Origin: Botryllus schlosseri
Lineage: Eukaryota > Chordata > Ascidiacea > Stolidobranchia > Styelidae
DNA: 20,269 nt
NCBI GenBank assembly: GCA_000444245.1
Contig: ATSW01068022.1
Span: 1 to 20,269 of the forward strand
Direction of reading: 5' to 3'
Both the position numbers and the translations under genes were made by a program. Shown in pieces: positions 1 through 9,544 of the stretch. The notes under the pieces are model-generated. The model had not been told where the DNA came from and did no database searches. It saw only the letters and a list, made by a program, of their open reading frames with translations. Every line of letters begins with the position of its first letter. The stretch's first letter is position 1.

Positions 1-814
1 GAGCTATCCAGTGCCCGCTGCTTCACCCGCACGAATCAAATGAGACCAACCGAGGGAAATAATGAGCCCCGTGTCCATTTCCAAATGCGAATTTGAAATC
101 GTGTTCGTGTCAGGAAATGAGATATATTCTTTCAGTTTCGTCTGGTACGTGTATCAGCGATTCCAATACGTTTGCAACAACGAAAACCTTTACCACTTTA
201 CCGCTTTGCAGATCAATCTAGTGTCAGACCTACTTTAATGTGACATCAAACCGATTTGTATGACACGGGGCTAGGCACATTTTTGATCATCATGCCATAT
301 CATTGTAACAAAATTGGAAACGACAAAAGTTACGAGAGAAGATCGATCATAACGCGACTAGAAATAACTGATGCAGATATTACGTACTTTAAACGATAGG
401 TATATGATGCGGTAGCGACCAAAATTCATGCCCCTCGCGACCAACACCTTAAGAATGACAGGCGTAATCCATGCCAGTTGCAAATAAGAGGTTGGTGGAA
501 TTCCTTGCTTGAAACGGTAAATATGACAAAATTAAAAATGTTTTGCACGCCAGTTGGTGATAATTTGACATTTTCTGACATTTTGTTTCGCAAAGACTTG
601 CTATTGGTGAAAGTTAAGACCCCCAGACTTGAATAGCACGCAGTGAACTGGTAACCGCAAACGCAATCTTGCGCCACCGTAAATGTATAATTGTATATGT
701 AAGCCGGCAGAAAAATGGAAAGGTTATGGAATTTTTCAAAACGAAGCGAGATAGCATCAATATTATACATACGATTGTCATTTTATAAAGGCATTTAATT
801 AACGAGGTTAATAA

Positions 815-849
815 TGTGTGGGGAATTCCACACCGGCTGGAAACCATTG
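815..849. mobile_element. Possible hAT terminal fragment (right end only)
   Basis: Read on the minus strand from 849, the sequence begins CAATGGTTTCCAGCCGGTG, which resembles the common hAT end CAGTGGTTCCCAACCGGTG. The eight bases after it (tattagaa) fit the nnnTAnnn target pattern of Buster-type hATs. I found no matching left end with the same eight bases upstream, so the element is truncated, its other end has decayed, or the match is chance. Identification rests on terminal similarity from memory only. Confidence 0.3.
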
Positions 850-1392
850 TATTAGAAAATATCTTAGAATATAATTTTTACATCGCTTCAATCATTTTTC
901 CGACAGTGGATTAAATGTTCAATTTCCCCGTCAATCTGTGGGTCGCACTCATTAGCTTCGTTAGCCAACCAACCTTCATCAGATAACCAGATTTCAGGAA
1001 GTTACAATTCGTGTTGGAGGCCGGCGGAGGAAATTATTTCTTGAGGTCACCAAATTGATATATATGTATTCATGTACCTGCTACATTCTCAGAGTATGCA
1101 AATCTAAAATTCCCTCGGTAGTTTACGGAGTGGAATTGACGATAAGCGAGACGCAGGTTGTAACGCGACAGCAATCGAATATCATTCGTGTGTATGATAT
1201 TCCGATTAGAATAACTACCATAAATATTATTTTCCTTCATATGCGCGACGCGCAACTTTGTTGCCTGCAAATACATGTCGACCGTGGAGGGTGAGTCATG
1301 AATCGCAATTTAAGACATGAATATAGACAGTGAGCGATTTCTGAGGTATGCAATCAATTTGACAAATCAAAAGTAGGATCATTGACAGGGTT

Positions 1393-1550
1393 CTGGAAGA
1401 ACTGTCAAGTATGGAAAAAATATGGAAGTTTGGAAAAAAATTTCCGCACTATATTTGGAAATTTCCATGCCATACTTGCACATTTCCATATTCTATACCG
1501 AAATTTCGTTCCATACCATGCCATACCTCCATACCATATCATACCATGTC
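1393..1550. repeat. Low-complexity TATGGAA / TTCCATA patch
   Basis: The first part is rich in TATGGAA and TTTGGAAA units and the second part in TTCCATA and CCATACC units, so the two halves are roughly complementary and could fold back imperfectly. The unit is 5-7 bases and irregular. It also produces the odd composition of the open frames overlapping it on both strands. No target duplication or transposon end is visible. Confidence 0.6.
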
Positions 1551-3257
1551 CTGCCCACAATAACGAACGCGACGTGTGCAACTGTGCATGCATGTCGCAA
1601 ACAGGAAATACTGAAATTTCCGCTGGCGCCGATAATTTAAATTTAAACGTGATTGTTTTTGAATGCCGACATGTTTCAGGACATTTTGCAGGCGTTGACA
1701 AAATAATTCTAGGCGTGCTAGATTTCGAAATTGTCAGCAAACTTTTTAAAACGGTATCGCTTTTCAAACTTCCCCGCGATACAGCGTTGTTGGTAACTCA
1801 GGACGCTGAAATTAGAAATTACCCGCCGTCCATTGTGCGACCGCTGCATCTAGAAATGTAGTGTATAACGTAGTGCACCGTAACAGGAAGTATAGTTTTG
1901 AAGTTTCGTTCAAGCCTCGTGTTAGGCGTGAACTTGCCGAAGATCGATTTATAATTTTTCTGCTTACTTTTTTTTTCTGAAGATACCCTAGATCGCTCAG
2001 GGCTCTTGGGTAGCTTTTTTGCAGAAGTTTGGAGCAGTAACGCGCTATAATGTCCCTATTATTATTATTCCCTAACCACACATTCACGCTCAGATGACAG
2101 ATCTTACTCTCATATCTTATATATTGCTTAAATTCGCCCAGCAACGTAATATGTGACGCCTTTGCTATTGTTTAAGGGACTAGTCCCACAGTTGCTTGAG
2201 AAAGAAACCACCATAGTTTCTTTAGAATTTGATTTTCCCTAATTTTCCGATTTACTATGACTCGCGTACTGCAGAGTGTGCAGACCTGCGCGCTTGCGTT
2301 GGACTTTGTTAAACGCCGATATAACATGGGTCAGTTTATTTTCACAACGCAAGATAGAAGTACGTCAGTTTCATTTCAACATGAAAACTCGTAGATTAAA
2401 AAAGTTATTGTTTTATCCTGCACATTTGTAACAAATGCTGAGATTTTTTGCAGGAAATACTTTCATTGAATACTCCCCCAAGACAGCAAATGTGGAGTAT
2501 GTTCAATGTTCATAGGCCACATTAATTGTTGTTGTTTGCGGTATTCATGGTGTTTGTCAACTACAATGGTCATTTACACCAGGCCGAATTCCTTGTTCTT
2601 GATTAGGTAACTGCCGTCTTGTAGCACGGCTCACTTCCAGGCTTTTGTGAGACCCGGCTTACGCGGATGAGATGGCGAGGAGAAGCCTAGATAAACCTGC
2701 ACCACTTAGGTAGGAATTCTGGAGCCGACCCCGGCCACATTAAAACCACCTGACTACGACGTTGTGATTTCACTCTCTCCAATTCGAGAAAGCAAAAAGT
2801 CCACTCCGATGTCAGAGTTTTATGGGAAAATGGGCCAAAAAGTATATATTCACAGAAGAGAAAACCCCAATACGGCACCGTTATATGCAGTTTACATAGA
2901 AGATATATTAGTCACACAAATATATAATTCAAATATCTATGATCACACTGCTGTGTCACTTCCCACCAAATAGCTCCCTGGACTTGAGAAAAACTCGATT
3001 TGCGATTTAATAATAATAAACACAAATTCGAACGTCCTCGTATTCCTCACAGCGCGTACGCTGGCCGCTGGGCTTACGCCCTATTACTACTAGAGCTAAG
3101 GGAGCATAGAAATATGCCAACTTATATCGTCGTTAGCGCCGCCGTTTTATCGGCTCTTAACTGCAGTATTCAGCCGGACAATCATAATATTTTTGCTAAT
3201 TCCATTGTTCGTGAATAAAGGTGTTGCGAATTGCTTCAATAAAACCCCTATGAGTCG

Positions 3258-3775
3258 TAGGGGTCTTCAAAAATCACTTTTTTTTCTCAAATCGTACTGG
3301 CTACTTGATAAAATTGTTAGGTTACCTAATTTAGGCCTATACACCAAATTTGGTTCAATTCCAACCAGTGGAAGCGGAGTTATTGCCGTCGAAAAATTTG
3401 GATTTGAATAAAATAGTATTTACGGTGGGCACCACTATAATAAATAATTAAAGAATTGGTCACCGTAAATACTATTTTATTCATAATCCAAATTTTTCAC
3501 GGCAATAACTCCGCTTCCACTGGTTGGAATCGAACCAAATATGGTGAACATCGTTTCTATAGACAACCTAACACTTTCATGGCGTGAACTTAAAATTTTG
3601 AAATTTTTTGTTATTTATTTTTATATAATAGATAGAAACTTTCTTCTCCTGTAGCAATGCGGCTACTGGTGGGAATTGAACCAAATTTGGTGTGTATGCT
3701 TAATTTAGGTAACCTAACAATTTTATCAAGTAGCCAGTACGATTTGGGAAAAAAAGTCATTTTTGAAGACCCCTA
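3258..3775. mobile_element. Non-autonomous hAT (MITE), TAGGGGTC ends, inside the left arm
   Basis: The element is 518 bp with terminal inverted repeats of about 115 bp, starting TAGGGGTCTTCAAAAAT on each strand. It is flanked by 8-bp direct repeats atgagtcg (3250-3257) and atgagcag (3776-3783), 6 of 8 identical. The right copy matches the Ac-type hAT target pattern nTnnnnAn. The uninterrupted right arm reads atgaacag at the equivalent position (about 4778-4785 on the opposite strand), a paralogous empty site. The interior has no transposase, so movement would have depended on an enzyme supplied elsewhere. Between the terminal repeats lies a second inverted repeat (3342-3546). Confidence 0.87.
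3342..3546. repeat. Near-perfect internal hairpin, 86-bp arms, 33-base loop
   Basis: Bases 3342-3427 pair with 3461-3546; by eye about four differences separate the arms, leaving a 33-base A+T-rich loop (3428-3460). A transcript of either strand could form a long double-stranded stem. The arms contain GGTTCAATTCC on the plus strand and GGTTCGATTCC on the minus strand. The latter equals the RNA polymerase III B-box consensus, but no A-box or tRNA fold was found, so this may be chance. A third, shorter copy of the arm start lies at about 3665-3685, as part of the right terminal repeat. Confidence 0.85.
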
Positions 3776-3933
3776 ATGAGCAGTTTATTATCCATTGTAT
3801 GCTTGATAATAAAGTATTCAAGTGAAAAGCAAATGCAGAAGGGAACATTTTGAAATCAGTTGACTGGTCCGGCCCGCAGATGATCTGAAGCCTTAAATCC
3901 GGCCCGCGACACAATCTGAGTTTGACACCTCTG

Positions 3934-4488
3934 GTGTATATAGTCGGCAATGTGTTCACGGTATCAACACTATGATTGAGAAGACAGAGACCGTCTTCAA
4001 ATCTGTAAAATTGTTTTTAAATCCTGTTGCTTTTTTCGATTCTCATACTGGTTGAGCGATTCCATCTGATAAATGATTCCCACAGGGACGCAAGTGAGTA
4101 AATCATATGTCCCACACGCGTCGTATTGTACATTAGACAATTCCAAGTACTCGAAAGAATTCCGAATATGCAAAGCGGGATTATAGCGGTCTTGCGGTCT
4201 TGAATTATGGATGAGTTTTTCAAAATTCTTTGATTCGTGTCATACAGTAATCGTGTTTTACTTGATTTCACGAACGCGATAACTCGTTTAGCGTCAGTTT
4301 TTCGTCGAATGTCAAGACATGAAGTCAACATGCCGATTAATACAGTTCCCAGCGGACACGCAATATTATCACTTTGGTAATTTTGTTCTTCGTGCAAATG
4401 AAAATATTGTTGAGGTTGGTGAGTGAACACGGAATCTAAAATGGGATACATTTTATTTGAAGTTAATAGGTGTTAGAATTTAGTAGGG
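3934..4488. other. Single-copy centre between the inverted arms, with an unrecognised 144-codon frame
   Basis: This segment separates the left arm from the hAT end at 4489. An open frame of 144 codons runs on the minus strand from 4451 to 4017, and a second minus-strand frame is open from about 4239 to 3997, overlapping it. Neither translation matches a family I know. The first has basic stretches and one moderately hydrophobic segment. No splice sites, promoter or family motifs decide between a decayed gene piece and chance, and both frames end inside the segment. I would not call this a gene without a database match. Confidence 0.4.
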
Positions 4489-4631
4489 CAGTGCTTCGTA
4501 TCCGGAGGGCCGCGTGGCTATTTCAGATGGGACGCGAAGAATTTCTAAATGTTACAGTTTCCTATTCAATATGCTGGTCACCTTGTCTTCTCACGATGAG
4601 ACGAGCTAATACACTTTCTCATCCTCTAAAT

Positions 4632-5952
4632 CACATGTGTCAAATTCAAATTCTGGCTGGATTCAAGGCTTCAGATCAACCGCGGGCCGGACCAGTCAAC
4701 TGATTTCAAAATGTTCCCTTTTGCCCTTGCTTCTCACTTGAATACTTTATTATCAAGCATACCATGGACAATAAACTGTTCATAGGGGTTTTATTCAAGC
4801 AATTCGCAACACCTTTATTCGCGAACAATGGAATTAGAAAAAATATTATGATTGTCCGGCTGAATACAGTTAAGAACCGATAAAACGGTGGCGCTAACGA
4901 CGATATAAGTTGGCATATTTCTATGCTCCCTTTGCTCTAGTCCAGGGGTTCTCAACCTGGGGGGCGCGTCCCCCTTGGAGGGGCGTAAAACATCTGAAGA
5001 GGAGCGCGAAGAAGCGGTCACCTGAAAAAAATTTTCGCGCTATGCGCGAGTTACCTACAATGCACGCGTGTTTCTCTCTATATAGCCCCAATTTCATATA
5101 TTTTTATTCTCTCATCAACATTTATAACCGTCCATACCACCAAACAATCTGTTGGGGCTGCTAGCATCCCAGTTGGATTTTGTGATATGACGAAAAGGGG
5201 GGCGCCAAATTTTTAACTATCAAAAAGGGGGGCGTGTCTAAAAAAAAGGTTGAGAACCACTGCTCTAGTCGTAATAGGACGTATGCCCGGCGTACGCGCT
5301 GTGAGGAATACGAGACATTCAAGTGTAAACGGGGACGTTCGAATGTGTGTTTATTATTATTAAATCGCAAATCGTGTTTTTCTCAAGTCCGGGGAGCTAT
5401 CTAATGGGAAGTGACACAGCAGTGTGATCATAGATATTTGAATTATATATTTGTGTAACAAATATATCTTCTATGTAAACTGCATATAACGGTGTCGTAT
5501 TGGGGTTTTCGCTTCTGTGCATCTATACTTTTTGGTCCATTTTTCCATAAAACTCTGAAATCGGTGTGCACTTTTTGCCTTCTCGAATTAGAGAGAGAGT
5601 GAAATCACAACGCCGTATAGTCTGGTGGTTATAATGTGGCCGGGGTCGGCTCCAGAATTCATACCTAAGTGGTACAGGTTTATCTAGGCTTCTCCTCGCC
5701 ATCTCATCCGCGTAAGCCGAGTCTTACTAAAGCCTGGAAGTGAGTCGTGCTACAAGACGGCAGTTACCTAATCAAAAACAAGGAATTCGGCCTGGTGTAA
5801 ATTGAATACCACAAACAACAACAATTATTGTGGCCTATGAACATACTCCACATTTGCTGTCTTGAGGGAATATTCAATGAAAGTATTTCCTGCAAAAAAA
5901 TATCAGCATTTGTTACAAACGTGCTGGATAAAACAATAATTTTTTAATCTAC
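4632..5952 (-). repeat. Right arm of the ~1 kb inverted repeat (unit X)
   Basis: It is the reverse complement of 2391-3933. The inner end starts CACATGTGTCAAATTC, the counterpart of CAGAGGTGTCAAACTC in the left arm, and is preceded by ctctaaat (4624-4631), again nnnTAnnn. Relative to the left arm it carries the MITE at 4943-5262, lacks the left MITE, has an extra ~17 bases near 5315, and lacks ~26 bases present in the left arm near 2545-2575. The outer boundary is at TTTTTTAATCTAC near 5952, after which homology stops abruptly. No conserved reading frame shared by both arms was recognised. Confidence 0.85.
4943..5262. mobile_element. Non-autonomous Buster/SPIN-like hAT (MITE) inside the right arm
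   Basis: The 320-bp element starts CAGGGGTTCTCAACCTGG and ends, on the minus strand, with CAGTGGTTCTCAACCTTT. It is flanked by perfect 8-bp duplications ctctagtc (4935-4942 and 5263-5270), fitting nnnTAnnn. GGTTCTCAACCT ends are typical of SPIN and related Buster-group hATs. The left arm of the inverted repeat shows the unoccupied site (ctctagta on the minus strand near 3090-3097). Subterminal G/C runs (GGGGGGCGC) occur near both ends. There is no transposase. This is one of the clearest elements in the window. Confidence 0.93.
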
Positions 5953-6052
5953 TCAGAATTGCATCGCGAGCCGGATGAAATCGTATGGTGGGTCGCGCAC
6001 TGAAATTTGGATGAAAAGTGGGTGGCGAACTGTAGGAGGTTGGGAAGCTCTA

Positions 6053-7499
6053 TACTAGGGATATGCGGTGGTTACAGAGGGAATCCATTAGTGGAATTAT
6101 GTATGCCCATTTCCCGCTGCCCACGGCTACGACCTCAAAACATATTCTGGTAATGACAGTGAAACATCGTCATAATGCAAAACAAACAAGTTTGTGCTTG
6201 GGTGTAATTACACGTTGCCACTTCCATTCATAAGTCTCTGAATTCTGTAAGACGGAAAGTGACAGGGATGAATTATTCAAAAGTAAGGACAGGAGGACAT
6301 TAGATTTGCTTGTGATCGAACGCTGCACACCGCATTACACAGTGTGCACTAAGCATGTTGCTACAAGACAGGATTCTAATTTATCAGCTTATACTAACAG
6401 TTCGCGGCGTCTTATTTGAACGTCCTGCGCGTGTCTTACTATCGTATCATGCCGTTCCTATTCTACTGTAGATTCGTCACTGTATCTCGTTTTAAAAGAT
6501 AACAAATTTTGGCGGAATATATACCATCTTATAGGTTACATATCCTTGCACTTCAACTTTGATTTGCACGTTTCATATCGTGTCGACGGCTTTAAAATAT
6601 CCATCACAAGGCTAATCCCAATCCAGCCCTGAGACCATTGTTATATAGAAGCATTTGGGCAATTGTTTACTGGGAAAGATGAATAGCCTGCATAGTTTTA
6701 TTAACGAGTGATTTATACGGTAGAAAAAGGTCAATGAGCCATATACATATATAACCTCGCGCGACAGACAGAAGTAATCTAGTCGGGATCTATTACGCAT
6801 TTAACTGTATTAGCTAGTATATCGTTCATCCCTGCTCTTTGCCAATACAACCGGGAACCAAATTGCGTGATACACCACGCCGGAAGCTACCCAACGCCAT
6901 AGACGTAGCCTACGGCGCCATACCGAGATACTAAAAGTATGGGTCGCGAATGCCATTACATTGGGTTGCGACAACGCTAGTTATAAGTACCAGGATTTTA
7001 AATGTTGCACAATAGTGATAGTATGATTTATTTAAAAGTTGTCGAATATATTGCGGATAAAAATTCATATCTTCGCGCTTTTATGGCGATAATGTGGCCT
7101 GATCTTACGCTATGTATGTATCCACACTCCACAGTCCACACCCTAACCCTTGTATACGCAATTCGATTTGATTGCACCTGCAAGATTTGCCTGACCTTCG
7201 GTATCTCTGGAAAGCGCCAGATTGCACGCATGTACGTGCAGTCGTGCACGGGTAATAGGCAGGCTGAATTCAGAGGTGAGAGAGAAGGTTGGGTGGGGCA
7301 CGAGGTGGTTGAACTACCGACATCATAGTCACGTTTGTCCTAGTCATCGGTAAGTACTTGGGGTTACAGAACAATAGACTTGTAAATGGCGTACAATGTC
7401 ACTGTTGAAGACCCATTGTTTTGACACTATAGGTATTTCGATACTGGCTATTCTGCCCGATTGACATTGGGAGTGGTCACTGGTCAGTGGTCATTGGTT
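6053..7499. other. Stretch without recognised features
   Basis: Apart from the target duplication at its start I see nothing supportable here. A plus-strand open frame at 7002-7328 (108 codons) and minus-strand frames at 6612-6800 and 7028-7249 have translations unlike known families. No convincing promoter, RNA gene, tandem array or transposon pair was found. Confidence 0.5.
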
Positions 7500-7856
7500 A
7501 GCCCCAATTTTTTGAATTTGTGCGTTCAAGAGTTTGAAAAATATCTGCAAGAGGTTATGCAGTGTCTAGTAAAAAGTTGGAGACCACTTTTGCATCGCGT
7601 TCAATAAAATAGAGCCGGGTATAAGATACTATGAAGCGGACATTGCAGCAGACAGCAATCACGCCGAATCAATGATTTAAAAAAATCCTGTTTCGTCTAT
7701 AAAGAACAGTGAAGAGTTAAGTCTAATGCAACCGCTAGTTTATTTCAAACATCTCGACGATATAGCATGCTAACAGTAAAAATGGATTTTTTTCAACAAC
7801 TGAGGCTTGGGTCGTGAGACACTTATAAAACTCAGGTTACGGCTTGAGAACCACTA
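7500..7856 (+). mobile_element. Decayed 3' end of a Buster-like hAT with a transposase C-terminal remnant
   Basis: The right terminus read on the minus strand from 7856 is TAGTGGTTCTCAAGCCG, close to the SPIN/Buster end, with GGGTCGTGAGACAC just inside. The following eight bases, ccatatgc, fit nnnTAnnn. Upstream, one plus-strand frame at about 7525-7677 gives LKNICKRL, then FNKIEPGIRYYE, then a stop at the tga-ttt-aaa junction. This is similar in order and spacing to the hAT transposase C-terminal part, where an (I/Y)KSKYRNRL-like segment is followed by LSxIEPRI near the end of the protein. In-frame stops near 7563-7570 separate the two segments. The left end of the element was not found. The call rests on remembered family motifs, so it is moderate. 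Confidence 0.42.
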
Positions 7857-8734
7857 CCATATGCAGCGGGAGAGGAAATGGTAGTCACGTATCCGGATTT
7901 CGAATTTTTGGCATTTTGGCATCATAATTTTCGGAAGTTCAGTAGCCCGCGACACTATTAGGTTTCGTGTTGATTCCTGTCACGGATAAATAGAACTATA
8001 AATCCCTGATTCCTGTATAAGCGATGCGATTCGCAGGCCTCTAGAATAGTATTGTGGCATCATATTGATGAGTAAGGACTTTCATTCTTCAGGTAAGTAA
8101 TTACGCGCGGACTGCATCTGTTTCGGTATTTTGGCGTATCGGAGGCTTGCCAACCAAAGGTTACCAGGTAGACCAATGAACTGTGATACTGTGAGTCCGA
8201 CATATAGACCTACTCATACATTGCACAAAGCAGCAATTGAGTCAGTATGCAAAGTTAGGAGTTTTCCGTTCCATCAACACTAATCGTATAGTTTTGATAA
8301 GCATGATATTACAATAAGTATATGGCTCATAGCTCCGAAACCATTGTTTATGTCTGCAGAGCAAATGCACGTTGACTGAGTAATCGAGCTTCATAACTTA
8401 TTTGTTCTATACAGTCAGAGCTAACGTGTGCATTGCGATAGAAAGGTGGAAGGTTTTTTATAAGAAATTTAACAGTATCGAAGTTGGCATATGAGCTGTA
8501 ATTGCAGGTCTGCAGCTGTAGCATATTTGTAGTTGATGAAATCCTATGGTCCTTAGCCACATCGTCAAACGAATATACAATAAGCGTATTAGAGGAATTG
8601 TGAAGAAGAAAAAAATACTGAGTACGCTTTTTACTTTACTCGCTCGATACTGTTCGGTGCATTTCGTCTTAAAATCACCGATTGCATGATATGAACAACA
8701 ACAAACGAATGTTCCCGCGCTTGTCGCTCAATCG
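7857..8734. other. Stretch without recognised features
   Basis: No repeat, gene or RNA is supported between the hAT remnant and the next hAT. The minus-strand open frame at 8348-8560 (70 codons) is unrecognised and probably chance. Confidence 0.5.
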
Positions 8735-8742
8735 GTCTAAAG

Positions 8743-9536
8743 CAGGGGTCACCAACACGCGGCCCGGGAGGTCATATTTTGCGGCCCACGACATGATTTG
8801 ATATTTCGGAATAACGCTTCGTAAATCATTTTTAAATGCTGAAATTGATTTCAGTTTAAAAATATTGTTGTCGTTGTTGTTAATCAAAATGAGCTATTCT
8901 CCTGTTTGTTTGTTTGTTTTATTAACACAATTGGTGCTTATCAACACTCGGGTCATTTGCGCCCTCACAGTAATTTCTTAAGTTCGTGTCTTTTGAGATG
9001 TTTCCGCTTTCTTGCATACTTTTTCTGGTCTTTGCTGCAATCTCTCTAGAGTTCGGCTCTCTTTTCCTCTGGGCTTTTGAAGGCGCTGTATTTACAGCTG
9101 GATCGGCGATGAGCTATTCTGTTGTGTCCATCATCATTATTCCTCACTAGCCGACACTGCCAAGACCGAGACGCTTACAAAACGACTTGGGGCTTCGCCG
9201 CAAGATCAAGCTTATGAAGAGATAGTTTTCAAGCAAGTACCGTGTCTAGTTCATCCCAAGTTTTGTCAAGCATTGTGCGCAGCTCATAGTTAAAATAGAA
9301 TTAAAGTGACCATCATGATATTTTTGTTGTATCTGTATTTCTTTAACAAAATATTTTCTTCTTGTGGTAACTATGCCCATCGCCCGTGTTAGAGAGCACA
9401 GCGTTATACTGATGTAAAGTTTTAAAAACGTGGTTGTTAGACTTTGTGGCCTATTTTATCTCACTCGCAATGCGGCCCACGGCTTCTACGAAATTTTTAA
9501 AGTGGCCCGCAACCCGTTTTGAGTTGGCGACCCCCG
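8743..9536. mobile_element. hAT element, CAGGGGTCACCAAC ends, interrupted by a retroposed fragment
   Basis: The left end is CAGGGGTCACCAAC followed by CGCGGCCCGGG. The right end on the minus strand is CGGGGGTCGCCAAC followed by GGGTTGCGGGCC. The flanking 8-bp repeats gtctaaag (8735-8742) and ctctaaag (9537-9544) match at 7 of 8 positions and fit nnnTAnnn. The element is 794 bp, or about 574 bp without the nested insertion and one copy of its duplication. Subterminal GCGGCCC motifs at both ends are common in hATs of the CAGGGGTC class. No transposase frame survives, so it is non-autonomous or heavily deleted. Confidence 0.88.
8901..9108 (-). mobile_element. Retroposed LINE/SINE 3' fragment nested in the hAT
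   Basis: The 208-bp insert is flanked by perfect 12-bp repeats ATGAGCTATTCT (8889-8900 and 9109-9120). On the minus strand it ends in a simple tail of AAAC units after GTGTTAATA, the usual layout of target-primed retroposition. In one minus-strand frame it is open from the 5' edge to a TAA just before the tail (about 67 codons). A second frame, with one internal stop, encodes a very basic segment including KKYARKRKHLKRHELKK. Neither can be assigned, so I cannot say whether it is a 5'-truncated LINE or a SINE. It inserted after the host hAT. Confidence 0.7.
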
Positions 9537-9544
9537 CTCTAAAG

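Larger units (their letters stand above)
1..2390. other. Non-coding stretch without a recognisable gene
   Basis: I find no protein family, RNA gene or complete transposon here. Several open frames of 60-160 codons exist on both strands, the longest being 1382-1861 on the plus strand, but their translations are low-complexity or unlike any family I know, and they overlap open frames on the opposite strand. Two local items are listed separately: a possible hAT end at 815-849 and a TATGGAA/TTCCATA low-complexity patch. The stretch reads as intergenic or intronic animal DNA. Confidence 0.6.
2391..3933 (+). repeat. Left arm of a ~1 kb inverted repeat (unit X)
   Basis: This arm matches the reverse complement of 4632-5952 over its whole length apart from the two MITE insertions and a few short indels, at roughly 90% identity by eye. 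Without the MITE at 3258-3775 and one copy of its target duplication it is about 1.02 kb. Its inner end, read inward from 3933 on the minus strand, is CAGAGGTGTCAAACTCAG followed by CGCGGGCCGG, a typical hAT terminus. The eight bases beyond it (gtgtatat) fit nnnTAnnn. The outer end (GTAGATTAAAA) has no matching hAT terminus, so unit X may be a truncated hAT or a composite. The open frame at 2764-2973 inside it is not recognised. The right arm lacks the 3258-3775 MITE, so the MITE inserted after the duplication. Confidence 0.85.
4489..6052. mobile_element. Probable old hAT copy enclosing the right arm
   Basis: The left end reads CAGTGCTTCGTATCC followed by GAGGGCCGCG. The right end read on the minus strand from 6052 is TAGAGCTTCCCAACC followed by CAGTTCGCCACCCAC; about 10 of 15 terminal bases match, and the subterminal pieces look like hAT ends. 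The eight bases outside are tagtaggg (4481-4488) and tactaggg (6053-6060), 7 of 8 identical, and both fit nnnTAnnn. Inside sits unit X (4632-5952), itself carrying a MITE. No transposase reading frame is left. The terminal match is weaker than in the other elements here, in keeping with an older insertion, and the pairing of these two ends is an inference. Confidence 0.5.

Noticed and set aside
426-847. Minus-strand open frames of 114 and 77 codons
   Set aside because: They overlap each other in different frames, show no domain, and end next to a probable hAT terminus.
1382-1861. 159-codon plus-strand open frame
   Set aside because: It begins in a low-complexity TTCCATA/TATGGAA patch, is paralleled by a 120-codon frame on the other strand, and its translation matches no family I know.
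3505-3540. tRNA gene or tRNA-derived SINE suggested by GGTTCGATTCC on the minus strand
   Set aside because: Only a B-box-like sequence is present; no A-box, acceptor stem or cloverleaf can be drawn, and the sequence is part of the MITE hairpin.
2391-5952. One large foldback or self-synthesising element with 1-kb terminal repeats
   Set aside because: The outer ends lack a convincing target duplication, the inner ends look like hAT termini facing each other, and the centre has no recognisable polymerase, integrase or capsid gene. Not excluded, but less supported than two copies of a repeat.
7002-7328. 108-codon plus-strand frame
   Set aside because: No recognisable motif, with a competing 73-codon frame on the opposite strand; consistent with chance.
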